Shown here piece by piece: positions 22,922 to 33,396 of a stretch of DNA of 64,000 nt. A program made the translations under genes and the position numbers. The notes under the pieces are model-generated. The model saw nothing but the letters and a program-made list of their open reading frames with translations. It searched no databases and was not told the DNA's origin. The DNA is from Ottelia alismoides (taxonomy: Eukaryota; Streptophyta; Magnoliopsida; Alismatales; Hydrocharitaceae), in contig JAZKJV010009782.1 of assembly GCA_037367405.1 (NCBI GenBank), forward strand, positions 124,001 to 188,000, written 5' to 3'. Positions within the stretch are counted from its first letter, which is position 1; every line of letters begins with the position of its first letter.

Positions 22922-22935
22922 AAAGTATAGGGGGA
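22922..22935 (+). promoter_or_regulatory. Polypurine tract of element C
   Basis: AAAGTATAGGGGGA ends immediately before the TG of the 3' LTR at 22936, the position expected for the plus-strand primer. The AAGTATAGGGGGA part is the same word that ends the upstream hairpins. Confidence 0.82.
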
Positions 22936-24095
22936 TGATGAATCCACATTTCATCATCTTTATTCTATCATTTTGGCACCAAAAACCCTAGCAAATGCCT
23001 GTAAATAGCATTAATATCATCATCTTAGCATTCATGCATGTGCATCTAAACTGTGTATAAAATACTGTAATTAAAGCCACAATTATAGAATAAATAAAGA
23101 AAAGAAAAATAATAAAATATTGTAAATATTTTATGACCCGAAACCCCGAGACCTAGGCATCTTGATGAATAGGTCGACAAGGAATAAAGTATGGGGATAT
23201 AAGGTCATAAATACAGTATAAATGCCTATAATTTCTATTCATTCTTTGTTCATTTTGGGACCTATTTTTGGTTCCACTTTTTATTCATTAAATAAAGAAA
23301 CTTTGTACATGAAAGTTGTAGATAATATTACAAGGAAAAATACAAAATTGATTTCACAGAAAAATAATATACAGATAAAAAGTTATGGTCTGAATAAGAA
23401 TCCAGAATCCCAACTTCCCAGACCCGTATCTCACAAATAAAAACTCCAAATGCAGCAAACTCATCTTTAATTGTATATAGAAGAAAATAAGCTATTTAAT
23501 GGCAGTGGTTTCGCATTTGGCGGAGCTACGGTTTGAAAGTTGAGTTTTGGACCCACATTGTATAAGTGTACAGATTAAAATATTCAATTTATTATTTATT
23601 CATTATATTTATATTTTTATATTTTTATAATTTTGTAATTAATACGTATAATAATTATGTACATTAAAATCAAAATAAAAACATAAATAAAACTCAAATA
23701 AAAATACTGGTAGATATCACATACATAGGTATTATACCTATACTTATACCTATACTTTTTATATCTCTAATTTATTAAATATACAAAATAAATCAGAAAA
23801 ATAAAATAAAAATATAGTTGTGTATATAAAAGTATGCTATAATTTTATAAAATACTAAATAAAAATAATAAAATTAAAATACACAAAATAAAAATAAAAG
23901 AATACAATATATAGATAATATACCTATATAGGGGTATAAAAGGTAACTTGTAAAAATATACTTCATAAAAATAAATAAAAATCACTATAAAATAATTTAT
24001 AAAAAATAAACATTTTTTATTTTATAATTAAAAGTCAATAAAATCATTATCTATTTTTTATAGATTTTAGAAGTATTTTTTTTCCTGCGGATTTT

Positions 24096-24123
24096 CCTGG
24101 TTGGTCCACGTGGACCAACCAGG
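24096..24123. promoter_or_regulatory. G-box palindrome in LTR of element C
   Basis: The same perfect 28-bp palindrome (half-site CCTGGTTGGTCCAC) as in elements A and B, kept although the surrounding LTR is diverged. Confidence 0.55.
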
Positions 24124-24131
24124 TGGCTGGA

Positions 24132-24153
24132 AAGTTGACCCACTGGTCAACTT
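24132..24153. promoter_or_regulatory. W-box dyad in LTR of element C
   Basis: AAGTTGACC and GGTCAACTT separated by 4 bp. The inner TTGACC cores match those in A and B, while the outer bases have changed on both arms so that pairing is kept. Confidence 0.5.
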
Positions 24154-26395
24154 CCTGGCCTTCTCCTGCAGCTTGTCAGAAATGACTTTTTCTTGGTTTT
24201 CGCCCCTTTTTGGGGGCCGATCCTTACACCATTTCATGATGCGGTCTTCACCAATTTTTCTCCTCGAGATGTCCTCTTACTCGCCCATTGATTTCCTCGG
24301 GGAATGGAGGCCTGTGCCGCCTCGTGCGCCTCGATCAAGGAGCCCCGTCGACCATCCTTCAAAAGGTCCCTCTGATTTTCCTTCTCCTTTTGGACCGCCT
24401 TTGGCTAACCTTCAGACCTCCGAGGTACATCTGGTGGACTCCCGGTGACAGGGGGTAGTTCCCCGATCTTGTCGAGGCGCAGCGGAGGGCCGAGGCGCGT
24501 CCCAGCCATCTCCGGCGGCTGTGCCGCCGTGAGGTATCTAACCTCGCTACTTCTGGCTTGAGGTACGTATTCTACTCATTTTTTGTTTATTTATCTTCGC
24601 CGTAGTCGTAGGAACGCACATCTACTTTTCATTTCGTCTGAAATCCACCCCAATCCGCAACCGCGTTGCCTCCGGCCATCTCCACCACCGTCCGTCACCA
24701 CTCCCACGCGCTTAACATGCCGGTCGAGACGCGCTCTCGAGCCTATTCTATACTGCAGGTATCCAGCGCTGAAGTGTAGCCATCTGGAAGGTACCTTGCA
24801 GCTCGCCGGAGGAGGACGCCGCCGCCCGCGCGCCGCCGCTGCCTGCGCGGGCCTGGGCAGAACAAAACGCGGGGGAGGGGGCGAGCTACAGGTGCCGTCC
24901 ATTTCTCCCCTCCCCTTTTGATCGCAACCGTCTGCATCTGGAGGAAAGGCCACCGTCCGATCTTCTTTCATCCAGGCCATCCACGCGTGCCACGTGGATT
25001 AGTGGGGGCTTTTGCATCCGCGCCCCCACGTTTTTGTGTAATTCTCAGAAAGCCTATAAACTTTCATTTGCATTTTAATCACTTTGTAGAATTTACTAAA
25101 GGGGCCCTGCATCTTTGGATTATTACGTTCTTGCCCCTGCCAGGTCACGCGCGCAGTGCATGTGACCTGGGCATTTTTTGGATAGTGCCCCTGCGGCTTT
25201 TTGTTTTAACATTTAATCTAGTTACTTTTTGTTTAAATATAACCCTTGTGTGCAAATTACGTTGATGCCCCTGGAATGTTTAGTCTTTGCATAAAAGCCC
25301 CTGCCAGCCTTGACATTCTTGCTTGCTTGATATAATTAATTAAGGCATCATTTTAGATCCAAAACTTCTCAAAATTTAGGGTTAAACTATTGTGCACTTA
25401 TTCTTCCACGCTACATGTTTATTTTTTGATTTTATTTTATTTTTATATTTATTAAAAATCAAAAACATGCTTTTTGTGCACTGTCTAGCTTAGAAAATGC
25501 CAAAAAATATTAAAACACTTCGAAAAATTCCAAAAAAATTACCCAGTGTCTATTTTAACCTATTTTAGTGTCAGTCCAAAAATCACTAAAAATCTCAAAA
25601 GAAAAACACTAAAAATTTAAAAACATTCAAAAACTTCAAAAAAATATATAAAATCAAAGAAAAATCCAAAAAATACAAACTCAGTTCCTGTTTGTTCTCT
25701 ATTTTATTCTCTTTATTTGAAATTAGTGTGAAAAATTTTGGTTGCTGTTTGATATTTTTAAGTTCCATTTTACTCACAGCCAGCACATTTTCCACTGTTT
25801 TGCTTTATTTCACTTTTTAAAAATACCAAAAACACTTTGAAAAATTCCCAAAAATCACAAAAATAGTAAAAAATCCTAAAAATACCAAAAATATTTTATT
25901 TCTGAATTTTTGGTTATTTTGCACATTTTTATAAATATTTTATCTTGCCCTTATATTACATTGTCTTTATTTTCCAATATTGAAAAAAGTAAAAAAATAT
26001 ATAAAATATAAAATTATAAAAATCAGAAAATTAAAAATCAAAATACAAAATTAAAAATTAAATTAAAATTAAAAAAAATAAAAATTAAAAACCCACAAAA
26101 ATTCCATTGTTTGCTTGCTTAGTATAGACACTTGACACACACATTCACTTGAGCATCTTTATTTGAATTACCCTGTTTGCTCCATGTGTTCGAACTCTCT
26201 GCATACTTTCCCTTTACACCATTTGTGCAGAGTTAAAAATAAATTTTAACTCCACATTTATTTCTAATTTATTGATCTTTAGTGTGGGTTAATTGTTGAC
26301 TTTAGTCCAGAGTTCATTGTGAGTCGTCACAGCGACGGTTGTCTCCGCCTTGTGTGAGACACCACTTTTAGACTCCGTGAATTTTGGCTAAATCA

Positions 26396-28210
26396 GTAAT
26401 CCAGGTAGTTCCTTTGGAAATACATCAAGGAAACTTGCACACTATAGGCACATCTTCTATTATTCTTTCTGATCCTGGTGTAGTAGATACATAAGCTAAA
26501 TAGCCTTGGCACCCTTGTTCTAACAGTTGTTGAGCCTTTAAAGTAGATATGTACTTGACATCATCACTGGATGTCTTCCAATAAATTGGAACTCTATCGA
26601 GTTAGGAATGTGAAAAGTTACTGTCTTCTGGAAACAATCAAGGCATGCATGATGCCTTTGTAGCCAATCCATCCCAAGAATGAGATCAAAGTCATTCATT
26701 TCAATAAGTACTAGGGAAATAGGTAACTGATGTCCTGCTATCAGTGCTACACAATCATCTAGGATTTCTCGGATTATAAACACTTTTCCTCCTCGTTCCT
26801 TGATCAGATAGGATTTTTGTGCTTCTACTGGTACCTTACCCAAAGTGGGTACTAACCGTCGAGCAATAATTGAATGTGAAGCACCAGAATCAAATAAGGC
26901 ATGCACTAAAAAGCCATGAATAGTAACAGTGCCTCGTACGACTGTGCCTGAATTGTAGGCTTGTTCTTCAGTAATTGCATTAAGCTGGCCATTAGGAATA
27001 GGCAAGCTAGAACCCGCAACGCTTTATGGTGGTTGTTGTGTAGGAGATGCTCCTTGTGAGACACGAACTCTACCATGTCTTCCTCCACGTGTTGCTCCAT
27101 TGTTCAGGGTGGATGTTATACTGTTAATCGGAGTTGGTTTAAACCGTGAACCTATCAACTGCGGACAGTCGTTCCTAATATGACCTTCTTGATGACAGTG
27201 ATAACATGCACGTGTTCTTGTCTGAGTTGAAGACCCAACCACAGAGGTACTAGTTTCTGGTGTTGAGTTACGTGGGTATAGTGGAGGTCTAGAGAAACCC
27301 CCTCTTTCTGATAGTTCCTGACCCAAGGTCTGTGGTGAGCTTATATTGGAACCGATTGGATGATAGCGACGATCTCTACGGCTATAATGTGCCTTGCTTT
27401 TGGATGGTCCACCATCAAAGTGAAAACTTCTTCTTTGGCAGTTTTCATCCCTCTCCATCTCAATACGAGAACGCGATGTCCATTGCTTCATCTACAGTTG
27501 TAGCTCTAAAACCAGCAAGCTTTTCTCATAGATCTCCCTGAAGACCGCTAATAAATTTAGTAAGACACTCTTGTGGTGAAGCTTCTAGAGATGGTGAGTA
27601 ATGTAGTAGCTCAGTAAAGTGGATATGATAATCTCGTACGATCTTAGAACCCTGATTCAGAGAAGTCAACTCTCTCCTCTTTAATTCTTCCCATTGAGAG
27701 GGACATAAGTGAGCTCGGAACCTCTCTTCAAAGATATCCCATGGAACAAGATCTGCTAATTTCTTGGAAATTGTTCTCCACCATTATCGTGCGTAATCTG
27801 CTAGAGAGTAATTAGCAAAGTACACCCAGGTGTCAACTGGTGCATGGATTATCCTCAACATCTTAGTTACGTCATCGAGCCATAATTCAGCCTTGGCAGG
27901 TGTCTCAATACCTTTGAATCGAGGAATTTTTCCCTTTTGATAATTATCTAGTAATGTTTGGTGTCTAAGAAGGGCCTTCTCCATTGCTTCTTCAGTCGGG
28001 GTAGGAGCAGACTCAGTTGAAGTATGGTAGCTAGATTCTTCCTCAGAAAGATGGACAGAACCTCCAATCCTAGCATCCGCAGGCTTAGATGCCTCGGGTG
28101 TCTCAGCTTGTGCATTGAGCCTCTCCTCCAATACTTACTGCCTTTGCCCCATGTCTTGGAGCATTGCCATCATAGCCTCTAATGGTCTAGACACGTCTTG
28201 GTCTGCCATG
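26396..28210 (-). pseudogene. Decayed gag-protease of chromovirus D
   Basis: Three frame pieces remain. 28131-27784 carries the Gag core (KIPRFKGIETPAKAELWL). 27491-27024 carries a CCHC knuckle, CYHCHQEGHIRNDC. 27005-26538 carries the retropepsin active site LFDSGASHSII and the later DLILGMDWL, which together are typical of the Tekay/Del clade. The pieces lie in different frames or are split by stops, for example between 27784 and 27491, so no full polyprotein can be made. The region breaks off at 26396 at the insertion of element C. The original start codon is probably the Met near 28209 (CCATGATCC on the plus strand). Confidence 0.82.
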
Positions 28211-28392
28211 ATCCTAGGATGAGTCAAGGTCAAAGGTCAGATCTTATATGTCATAGCATGATGTACATAAGAGACAATGACTTGTAAATAGTACTGCAGT
28301 CAGTTATTAAGATCAAAGGATCTTAATACAACCTTAATTTTCTGAATACTGTTCATAGTTGTTAATTACAAAATAAATTACTGGAATAACCA

Positions 28393-28405
28393 GGCTCTGA
28401 TACCA
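28393..28405 (-). promoter_or_regulatory. Primer binding site, initiator-Met type (element D)
   Basis: The minus strand reads TGGTATCAGAGCC, complementary to the initiator-Met tRNA 3' end, next to GGGGTCGTGATA, which resembles a chromovirus LTR end with its terminal CA mutated. Confidence 0.85.
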
Positions 28406-30200
28406 ATCTATCACGACCCCGTTTCCCGCACCGTTGGATCCTCCCATATCCGGATCTGGTTACTCAGCAATAATTTATCCAGCAATCACAACTAACATTC
28501 AGAAACAGAGTACAAATAAGAATACTCAGAAGGAATTATTTCAACACCTTGCCATTCACAAAATAAAGTTTACATAATCCATTGTACCACTACAACCCTT
28601 TACGTGTACATCAGCTTGAATGAAATACACAGAAATATTACTAACTACATTACAAAAAAAAGCTATTGTAGTTGGCTGGATGTCTAGTATGTAAGCTGAA
28701 TGGATTTTTAAAGTCCTTGCGATGGCTTACCGATACCTGTTGGGTTTTCCATAAATCATAGGATAAAAATTAGCGAATGCTAAGTAACGAAGAAGAGAAA
28801 AGCAAATAATTTGTGTAATTTTACAAAACTTGTTATCACAAAAGGTTTCATTCCTTCTCATTAATTTAAGTCACATTCCTTTTCTATTCCATGTCAGGGA
28901 TTAGTCTAAGGGAACCCCACCATTCTTGGACTATGAAGCTGTGGATACTTCGAGATTGGAGATTTCGTTGATCTTGGTAAGCTTATGCCGTCGCATGTGC
29001 CTCGACCAATCCTCCAATACCACGCTGACAATTTCCTTTTCTTTTATTAACTAGGGTCTCAACTCTCAGCCTGGAAACAAATGAGCACATCGTCCTCGAG
29101 GACTCGGTTGCTTAAAACCTTAGGCTAACATTAAATCATATAACCTAGCGACTTTAAATACATCTTATCGTAACCCAACCGCTATTGAACCACCCGTGCC
29201 TCCATATGGCACGACCACATCTTCCGTCGTTCAACCCGAAGATATTGGCTCCCGGTACCACGCATTGCATTTCGTGCGCACTTATCATAACAGGGCAACC
29301 GTGTACCACCTAGGCAGGGAAACGCCAATACGGGTTCCTTCCGACAAACCTACAGGTTTCATGCTCGACCTGTAGTTCTACTCCCAGTCATCCTTAACGT
29401 GACACACGATCTTTTTCAGGATCCAACCCAAAGCACATCAATCCCCATGATGTAATTCTTTCATTAAGTCTTTGATTTTTATAATCAGCAATACTTAGTA
29501 TAGACTCACATGTATATTATTTATATGCATATATACTCGTATTTATGCCTATTTTAACTCTCAAACCCTAACTTTCAAAGCCATCGCATCGATTTGATGC
29601 TTAACCCTTATTTTAGTGGGAATCACATCAATTGTTCAGACTTTTTCAAAAATGGCCAAAATTAGGGTTCTTTATAGCATAGAAAATAAAATCAAGAATT
29701 TCAATAATCTCGTTTGAAAACCCAACAGTAAAAGGAAGGATTTCGTTACCTAATCGAGCTCTTTCTCGTGTTTGCAAGGCTTTATCATGTTTCGTTTTTA
29801 GAACGGTTGTTTTAAGGCTCCTAAAAAGATCGAATTTCATTTTCGTATCAAAAACGCTAAGAACATGTCAAGAACGCGAACAACGAACGAAGAACACAAA
29901 GAACGCGAAAAACACGAAGAATGTCAAGAACATACTTTCTCTTGAAATTTCAGCAGAGATTCCCCTTATACGGGGTGATATTTCTAGGAAAATTTTGGCA
30001 GAGTTTCCCCTTACGGGACATATTTCTCAGAAAATTTCGACAGAGTTTCCCCTTCTATCGGGACATATTTCTCGGAAAATTTCGGCAGAGTTTCCCCTTA
30101 TATCGAGACATATTTCAAAATAAAAATGAAAAGAGTTTCCTCTATAAAATCAATCGTGAGGAAAACAACAGCGAAACTGAAAGAACATACTCAAAAAACA

Positions 30201-30476
30201 AGAGATGAAGAATCGGTAGACACCATGCATCTTAGGTGAGTGAATGTGTGACGAATCACAGGGTTCACTGACGTGCATAGCCGCCCGCACCTAAGTAGGG
30301 TATTACACAGATTTCTCCATCAAAATAACTATAAAGCATAATTGAAAGAATAGAAACATAAGCGATGGAGAATCGGTAGACACCTCGCGTCTTAGATGAG
30401 TGAATGTGTGACGAATCACAGGGTTCACTGACGTGCATAGCCGCCCGCACCTAAGTAGGGTGTTACACGGATTTCT
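30201..30476 (-). repeat. Duplicated segment in LTR of element D
   Basis: Two units, about 30201-30316 and 30361-30476, share a long run from GAATCGGTAGACACC through GTGAATGTGTGACG and CGCCCGCACCTAAGTAGGG to GATTTCTCC, offset by 160 bp. It is a local duplication inside the transcribed part of the LTR. Confidence 0.75.
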
Positions 30477-30728
30477 CCTCGAACCACAACAGAAAACGAA
30501 TCGGAAAGAAAGATGAATCAAGAACAAAACTTGGAAAAAAAGAGGATGAATTGAAATTCTAGCTTATGAAACAAACTAAGAGAGGATCATACCTTTCTCC
30601 TCCTCGTTCTCCCGGTAGCGTTTCGCTAGCGCTCCTCTCTCGCCTCCCACTCCTCCTCCTGACCTCTCGACCCTAGCCCTTGGGGTCGTGGTAGTGGAAA
30701 TCGTAGAGAATGAATGGGTAGGGGGATC

Positions 30729-30736
30729 TATTTATA
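30729..30736 (-). promoter_or_regulatory. TATA box of element D LTR
   Basis: TATAAATA on the minus strand, within GGAGCATATAAATAGATCC. The downstream minus-strand sequence is GC-richer and ends in the duplicated leader segment. Confidence 0.5.
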
Positions 30737-31264
30737 TGCTCCAGAAAACCACTAACCATGGTTAGAAAACTATGAATTATACCTTAACCATGGTTTAGCG
30801 GCCCATGGCTTTGACCCATGGTTTTGGTCAAAACTTAATCCAAACTTGGGACTTAAGTTAGAACATTTTAGAGGATTCTAGATTCGCTAATGACGCTTAA
30901 TTAACATTAATCGTGATTAACTTTCACTAATCACGATTTAACTTTCGCGGTTTACACTTATCCTTTGCTAACTATTGATTAGTATTCGCTAATGATCATT
31001 AGCGATTTTCAATCTATCATTAGTTTCTTTAATCATGTTTAATTAGTATTAATGACAGTCATTGTGGGTTAATGACATCTTATCCTTCCTTACTTCTCTT
31101 TCTTCCGAAAATCATAACAAATCGAAACGAAGTCCGATTCACATGAAACAAATTCCGTTGGTTTTTCTCTTGACGAACCGGATCTTATTATATAGGATCC
31201 GAGATATGCCAAGTTCAAGGCTTTACAATATATATAGAGAGAGGGAGGGAGAGAAAGGGGGAGA

Positions 31265-31440
31265 GGGTTGATTCTGCGAGAGCCAAAAGCTGTGAGAGCA
31301 TGAGAGCTGTGAATCTGGACCACCAGATTCTGCTATTCTCTCTCCTTCTGCAATCAATGAGGAGAGAGGTGACATAATCTAGTGGTCCAGAATCACTAAT
31401 CTCATGCTCTCACAATTTTTGTCTCTCACAAGATCAACCC
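31265..31440. mobile_element. Foldback MITE a1
   Basis: About 176 bp, nearly fully self-complementary. Terminal repeats read GGGTTGATTCTGCGAGAGCC and, inverted, GGGTTGATCTTGTGAGAGAC. It is flanked by a TA/GA microsatellite on the left and TATATGTGTGTCTGTGTG on the right. A related copy starts 30 bp away. Confidence 0.75.
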
Positions 31441-31470
31441 TCATATATGTGTGTCTGTGTGTGTATAGAG

Positions 31471-31645
31471 GGATGATCCTGTGAGAGCTAAAATCTGTGA
31501 GAGCATGAGAGCAGTGAATATGGATCACTAGATTATGCTCTTCTTTCTCCTCCTGCAATCAATGAAGAGAGAGATAACGGAATTTAGTGATCCAGAATCA
31601 TTGCTCTCACGCTCTCATAGATTTTGGCTCTCACAGGATCAACCA
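31471..31645. mobile_element. Foldback MITE a2
   Basis: Second copy of the a-type foldback (175 bp), with termini GGATGATCCTGTGAGAGC and, inverted, GGTTGATCCTGTGAGAGCC. The inner part around TGCAATCAATGA is shared with a1. No clear target duplication is visible. Confidence 0.75.
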
Positions 31646-31657
31646 TACATATTTATG

Positions 31658-32010
31658 GGTTTAATGGGACTGCCCCTTAGGGGTAGCCAATTGACTGCCC
31701 CGCGTCATTTTTCGGGCAAAGTTTTTTGTTTTTTTGAAAACTATCAGGTATTTTCATCACTGTATCCCTTTAATATGTCATTCAAGTTTTGCCAGAAACA
31801 TAGACTCATATGCCCTCCATCTAAAACAGGTCGATTATAGCAATTCTAAGATAGTTAAAATTACATGTTCTAGATGGAGGGCATATAAGTCTCTGTTTCT
31901 GACGAAATTTGAATGACATATTAGAGGAATATAGTGATGAAAATATACGATAATATTTTTCAAACAAAAAAATTCACCGAAAAATAGCATGAGGCAACTC
32001 CATTAAACCC
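31658..32010. mobile_element. Foldback MITE b1
   Basis: 353 bp with arms of about 170 bp. Terminal repeats are GGGTTTAATGGGACTGCC and, inverted, GGGTTTAATGGAGTTGCC. The inner arms carry ATGTCATTCAA...AGACTCATATGCCCTCCATC and its complement, the core also found in elements d and e. Confidence 0.78.
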
Positions 32011-32026
32011 TATATATAGAAAAAAT

Positions 32027-32175
32027 GGGGCTCTCCCCACGCTCTTTTTCTGCATTTATTATTTTTTGGTAAAATATCACCATATATATTCATCTATCTA
32101 TCCCACCAATATATCATTAGAATTTCGTCAGAAATAGAGACATATATGCCCTCCATCTAGAATAAGTAATTTTAA
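32027..32175. mobile_element. Half copy of a b-type MITE
   Basis: Contains one arm of the core (ATATCATTAGAATTTCGTCAGAAATAGAGAC followed by GCCCTCCATCTAGAA, described here in two pieces), but no inverted partner before the microsatellite. Its terminus (GGGGCTCTCCCCACGCTC) differs from that of b1. Confidence 0.6.
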
Positions 32176-32178
32176 CGG

Positions 32179-32230
<52 letters not shown>
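32176..32230. repeat. TC/TA/TG compound microsatellite
   Basis: Consecutive runs of TC, TA and TG dinucleotides separate the half MITE from element c. Confidence 0.9.
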
Positions 32231-32508
32231 ATCTTTCCAATAGGACACATTCCTTCTTGAGCTTAGGAGGGCGGACCTCTTTTTGTATAAAACATGAGCA
32301 CTTTAGTAGAACACATATACAATTTATATTATATATGCACATTATAAATACAGAACCACACACAAAACTGCACATTATAATGCAAACTTTAAAACTTCAC
32401 ATTATAATACAATCTGTATACGTATTCTACTAAAGGCATTGTCCTTTTTACAAAATAAGGTTGGCCTTCCTGAATTCAGTAAGGACTACGTCCTATTGAA
32501 AGGAAATC
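32231..32508. mobile_element. Foldback MITE c
   Basis: About 278 bp with inverted termini CTTTCCAATAGGAC... and CCTTTCAATAGGAC.... A second pairing joins ACTTTAGTAGAACAC with its complement near 32430. It is flanked on both sides by TA/TG microsatellites. The middle contains three ACATTATAATGCAA-like words. Confidence 0.65.
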
Positions 32509-32540
<32 letters not shown>

Positions 32541-32541
<1 letters not shown>

Positions 32542-32925
32542 AGGAAAGGGAGCCTACATCATGATGTAGGTAACTTACCTACATCATGCTTGTGTTTTTC
32601 CTATTTTTTTATTTTTTTTTGAAAAATGCTTCAGTGGATTTTCATAAGTATATCCCTCTAATATGTCATTCAAATTTCGTCAGAAAACAAAGACTCATAT
32701 ACCCTTCATCCGAAACATGTAAATTACAACAAATCTAGTACCGTTAAAATTACATGTTATGGATGGATGGCATATGAGTCTCTGTTTCTGACAAAATTTG
32801 AATGACATATTAGAGGGATATAGTTATGAAAATTCACGGAAGTATTTTTCAAAAAAAAAAATTGAGAAAAACACAAGTATGATGTAGGTAAGTTACCTAC
32901 ATCATGATGTAGGCTCCCTTTCCTC
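32541..32925. mobile_element. Foldback MITE d
   Basis: About 385 bp with long arms. The termini read GAGGAAAGGGAGCC followed by CTACATCATGATGTAGGTAA, itself a nested palindrome, and are near-perfectly inverted at the other end. The interior has the b-type core (ATGTCATTCAAATTTCGTCAG and AGACTCATAT). It is flanked by a GT run on the left and CT then TA runs on the right. Confidence 0.78.
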
Positions 32926-32938
32926 TCTCTCTCTCTCT

Positions 32939-32985
<47 letters not shown>

Positions 32986-33037
32986 GAGTGATCCTATGAG
33001 AGCAAAAAATTGTCATATATATATGAGGAATGAACAG
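32926..33037. repeat. CT and TA microsatellite with an a-type MITE end
   Basis: A CT run, then a long TA run (32940-32982), then GGAGTGATCCTATGAGAGC (32985-33003), which matches the terminus of MITEs a1 and a2 without a partner. The remainder is TA-rich. Confidence 0.7.
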
Positions 33038-33046
33038 TATAAAAGG

Positions 33047-33396
33047 GAGTTTTTTCCCGGAAGGGGCATGGCCCCCTTCGTATTGCCCGCTCAGGGCATG
33101 GCAGAATAATATTTCCCGATTAGGGCATTGATCGGCAAACGGTTTATCGATCGGCGAACAGTTCACCGATCAAACCCAAAATCGTTGGTGTTTGGCATTG
33201 ATCGGCAAACGGTTCGCCGATTGATCGATGTCCCCCTAGCGCATTACAGTCGCACCGCTCAATTGGGTTTACCGATCGGCGAACGGTTCGCCGATCGACG
33301 AACCGTTTGCCGATCAATACCCTGATCGGGAAATATGATGCTGACATGCCCTGAGCGGACAATACGGAGGCCATGCCCCTTCCGGGAAAAAAACTC
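33047..33396. mobile_element. Mutator-like foldback element inserted in a TATA box
   Basis: 350 bp. Terminal inverted repeats begin GAGTTTTTTCCCGGAAGG (the right end has one more T) and continue through GGGGCATGGCC and GCCCGCTCAGGGCATG. The interior is packed with GATCGGC(G/A)AACGGTTCGCCGATC-like short palindromes. It is bounded by an exact 9-bp direct repeat, TATAAAAGG, at 33038-33046 and 33397-33405. Nine bases is the hallmark target duplication of Mutator-like elements. It encodes no protein, so it is non-autonomous. Confidence 0.85.

Larger units (their letters stand above)
20325..26395 (+). mobile_element. Element C: Athila-type LTR retrotransposon, right part only
   Basis: Plus-strand order: post-pol noncoding tail with hairpins (20325-22921), PPT (22922-22935), 3' LTR (22936-26395). 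It is opposite in orientation to A and B. It is broken at 20325 by element A, so its 5' half should lie left of the window. Its outer end (GGCTAAATCA) abuts GTAAT (26396-26400), the expected target duplication within element D. No long frame occurs in the 2.6 kb between the break and the PPT, so an env-like gene is absent from this part. Confidence 0.87.
22936..26395 (+). repeat. 3' LTR of element C (3460 bp)
   Basis: Starts TGATGAATCC after the PPT and ends GGCTAAATCA before GTAAT. It matches the LTRs of A and B in inverted orientation but is about 370 bp shorter and more diverged, with deletions in the GC-rich zone (24090-25170). This agrees with C being older than A and B. Confidence 0.88.
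26396..31227 (-). mobile_element. Element D: Tekay/Del-type chromovirus remnant, interrupted by element C
   Basis: Minus-strand order: 5' LTR (about 31227-28409), PBS complementary to initiator-Met tRNA (28405-28393), decayed gag and protease, then the start of the linker to RT. Translation of 26396-26540 ends in words like the FPDVFPEELPGL linker of chromoviruses, with a frameshift, and is then cut by the LTR end of element C. RT, RNase H and integrase are not in the window. Confidence 0.8.
28409..31227 (-). repeat. 5' LTR of element D (boundaries approximate)
   Basis: The inner end is set by the PBS. For the outer end, the minus strand has TGTAAAGCC starting at 31227, just before a GA/TA-rich microsatellite. 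A TATA box at 30729-30736, followed by a plausible transcribed leader, shows that the LTR reaches beyond 30467, where another TGTAACACCC word might suggest an end. The LTR would be about 2.8 kb. It contains a duplicated 115-bp segment (30201-30476). The other LTR is not in the window, so the outer end is unproven. Confidence 0.6.

Noticed and set aside
30467..30467. TGTAACACCC at 30467 as the outer end of the chromovirus LTR
   Set aside because: The same word occurs again 160 bp away in a duplicated segment, and a TATA box lies outside it at 30729-30736, so the LTR must reach further.
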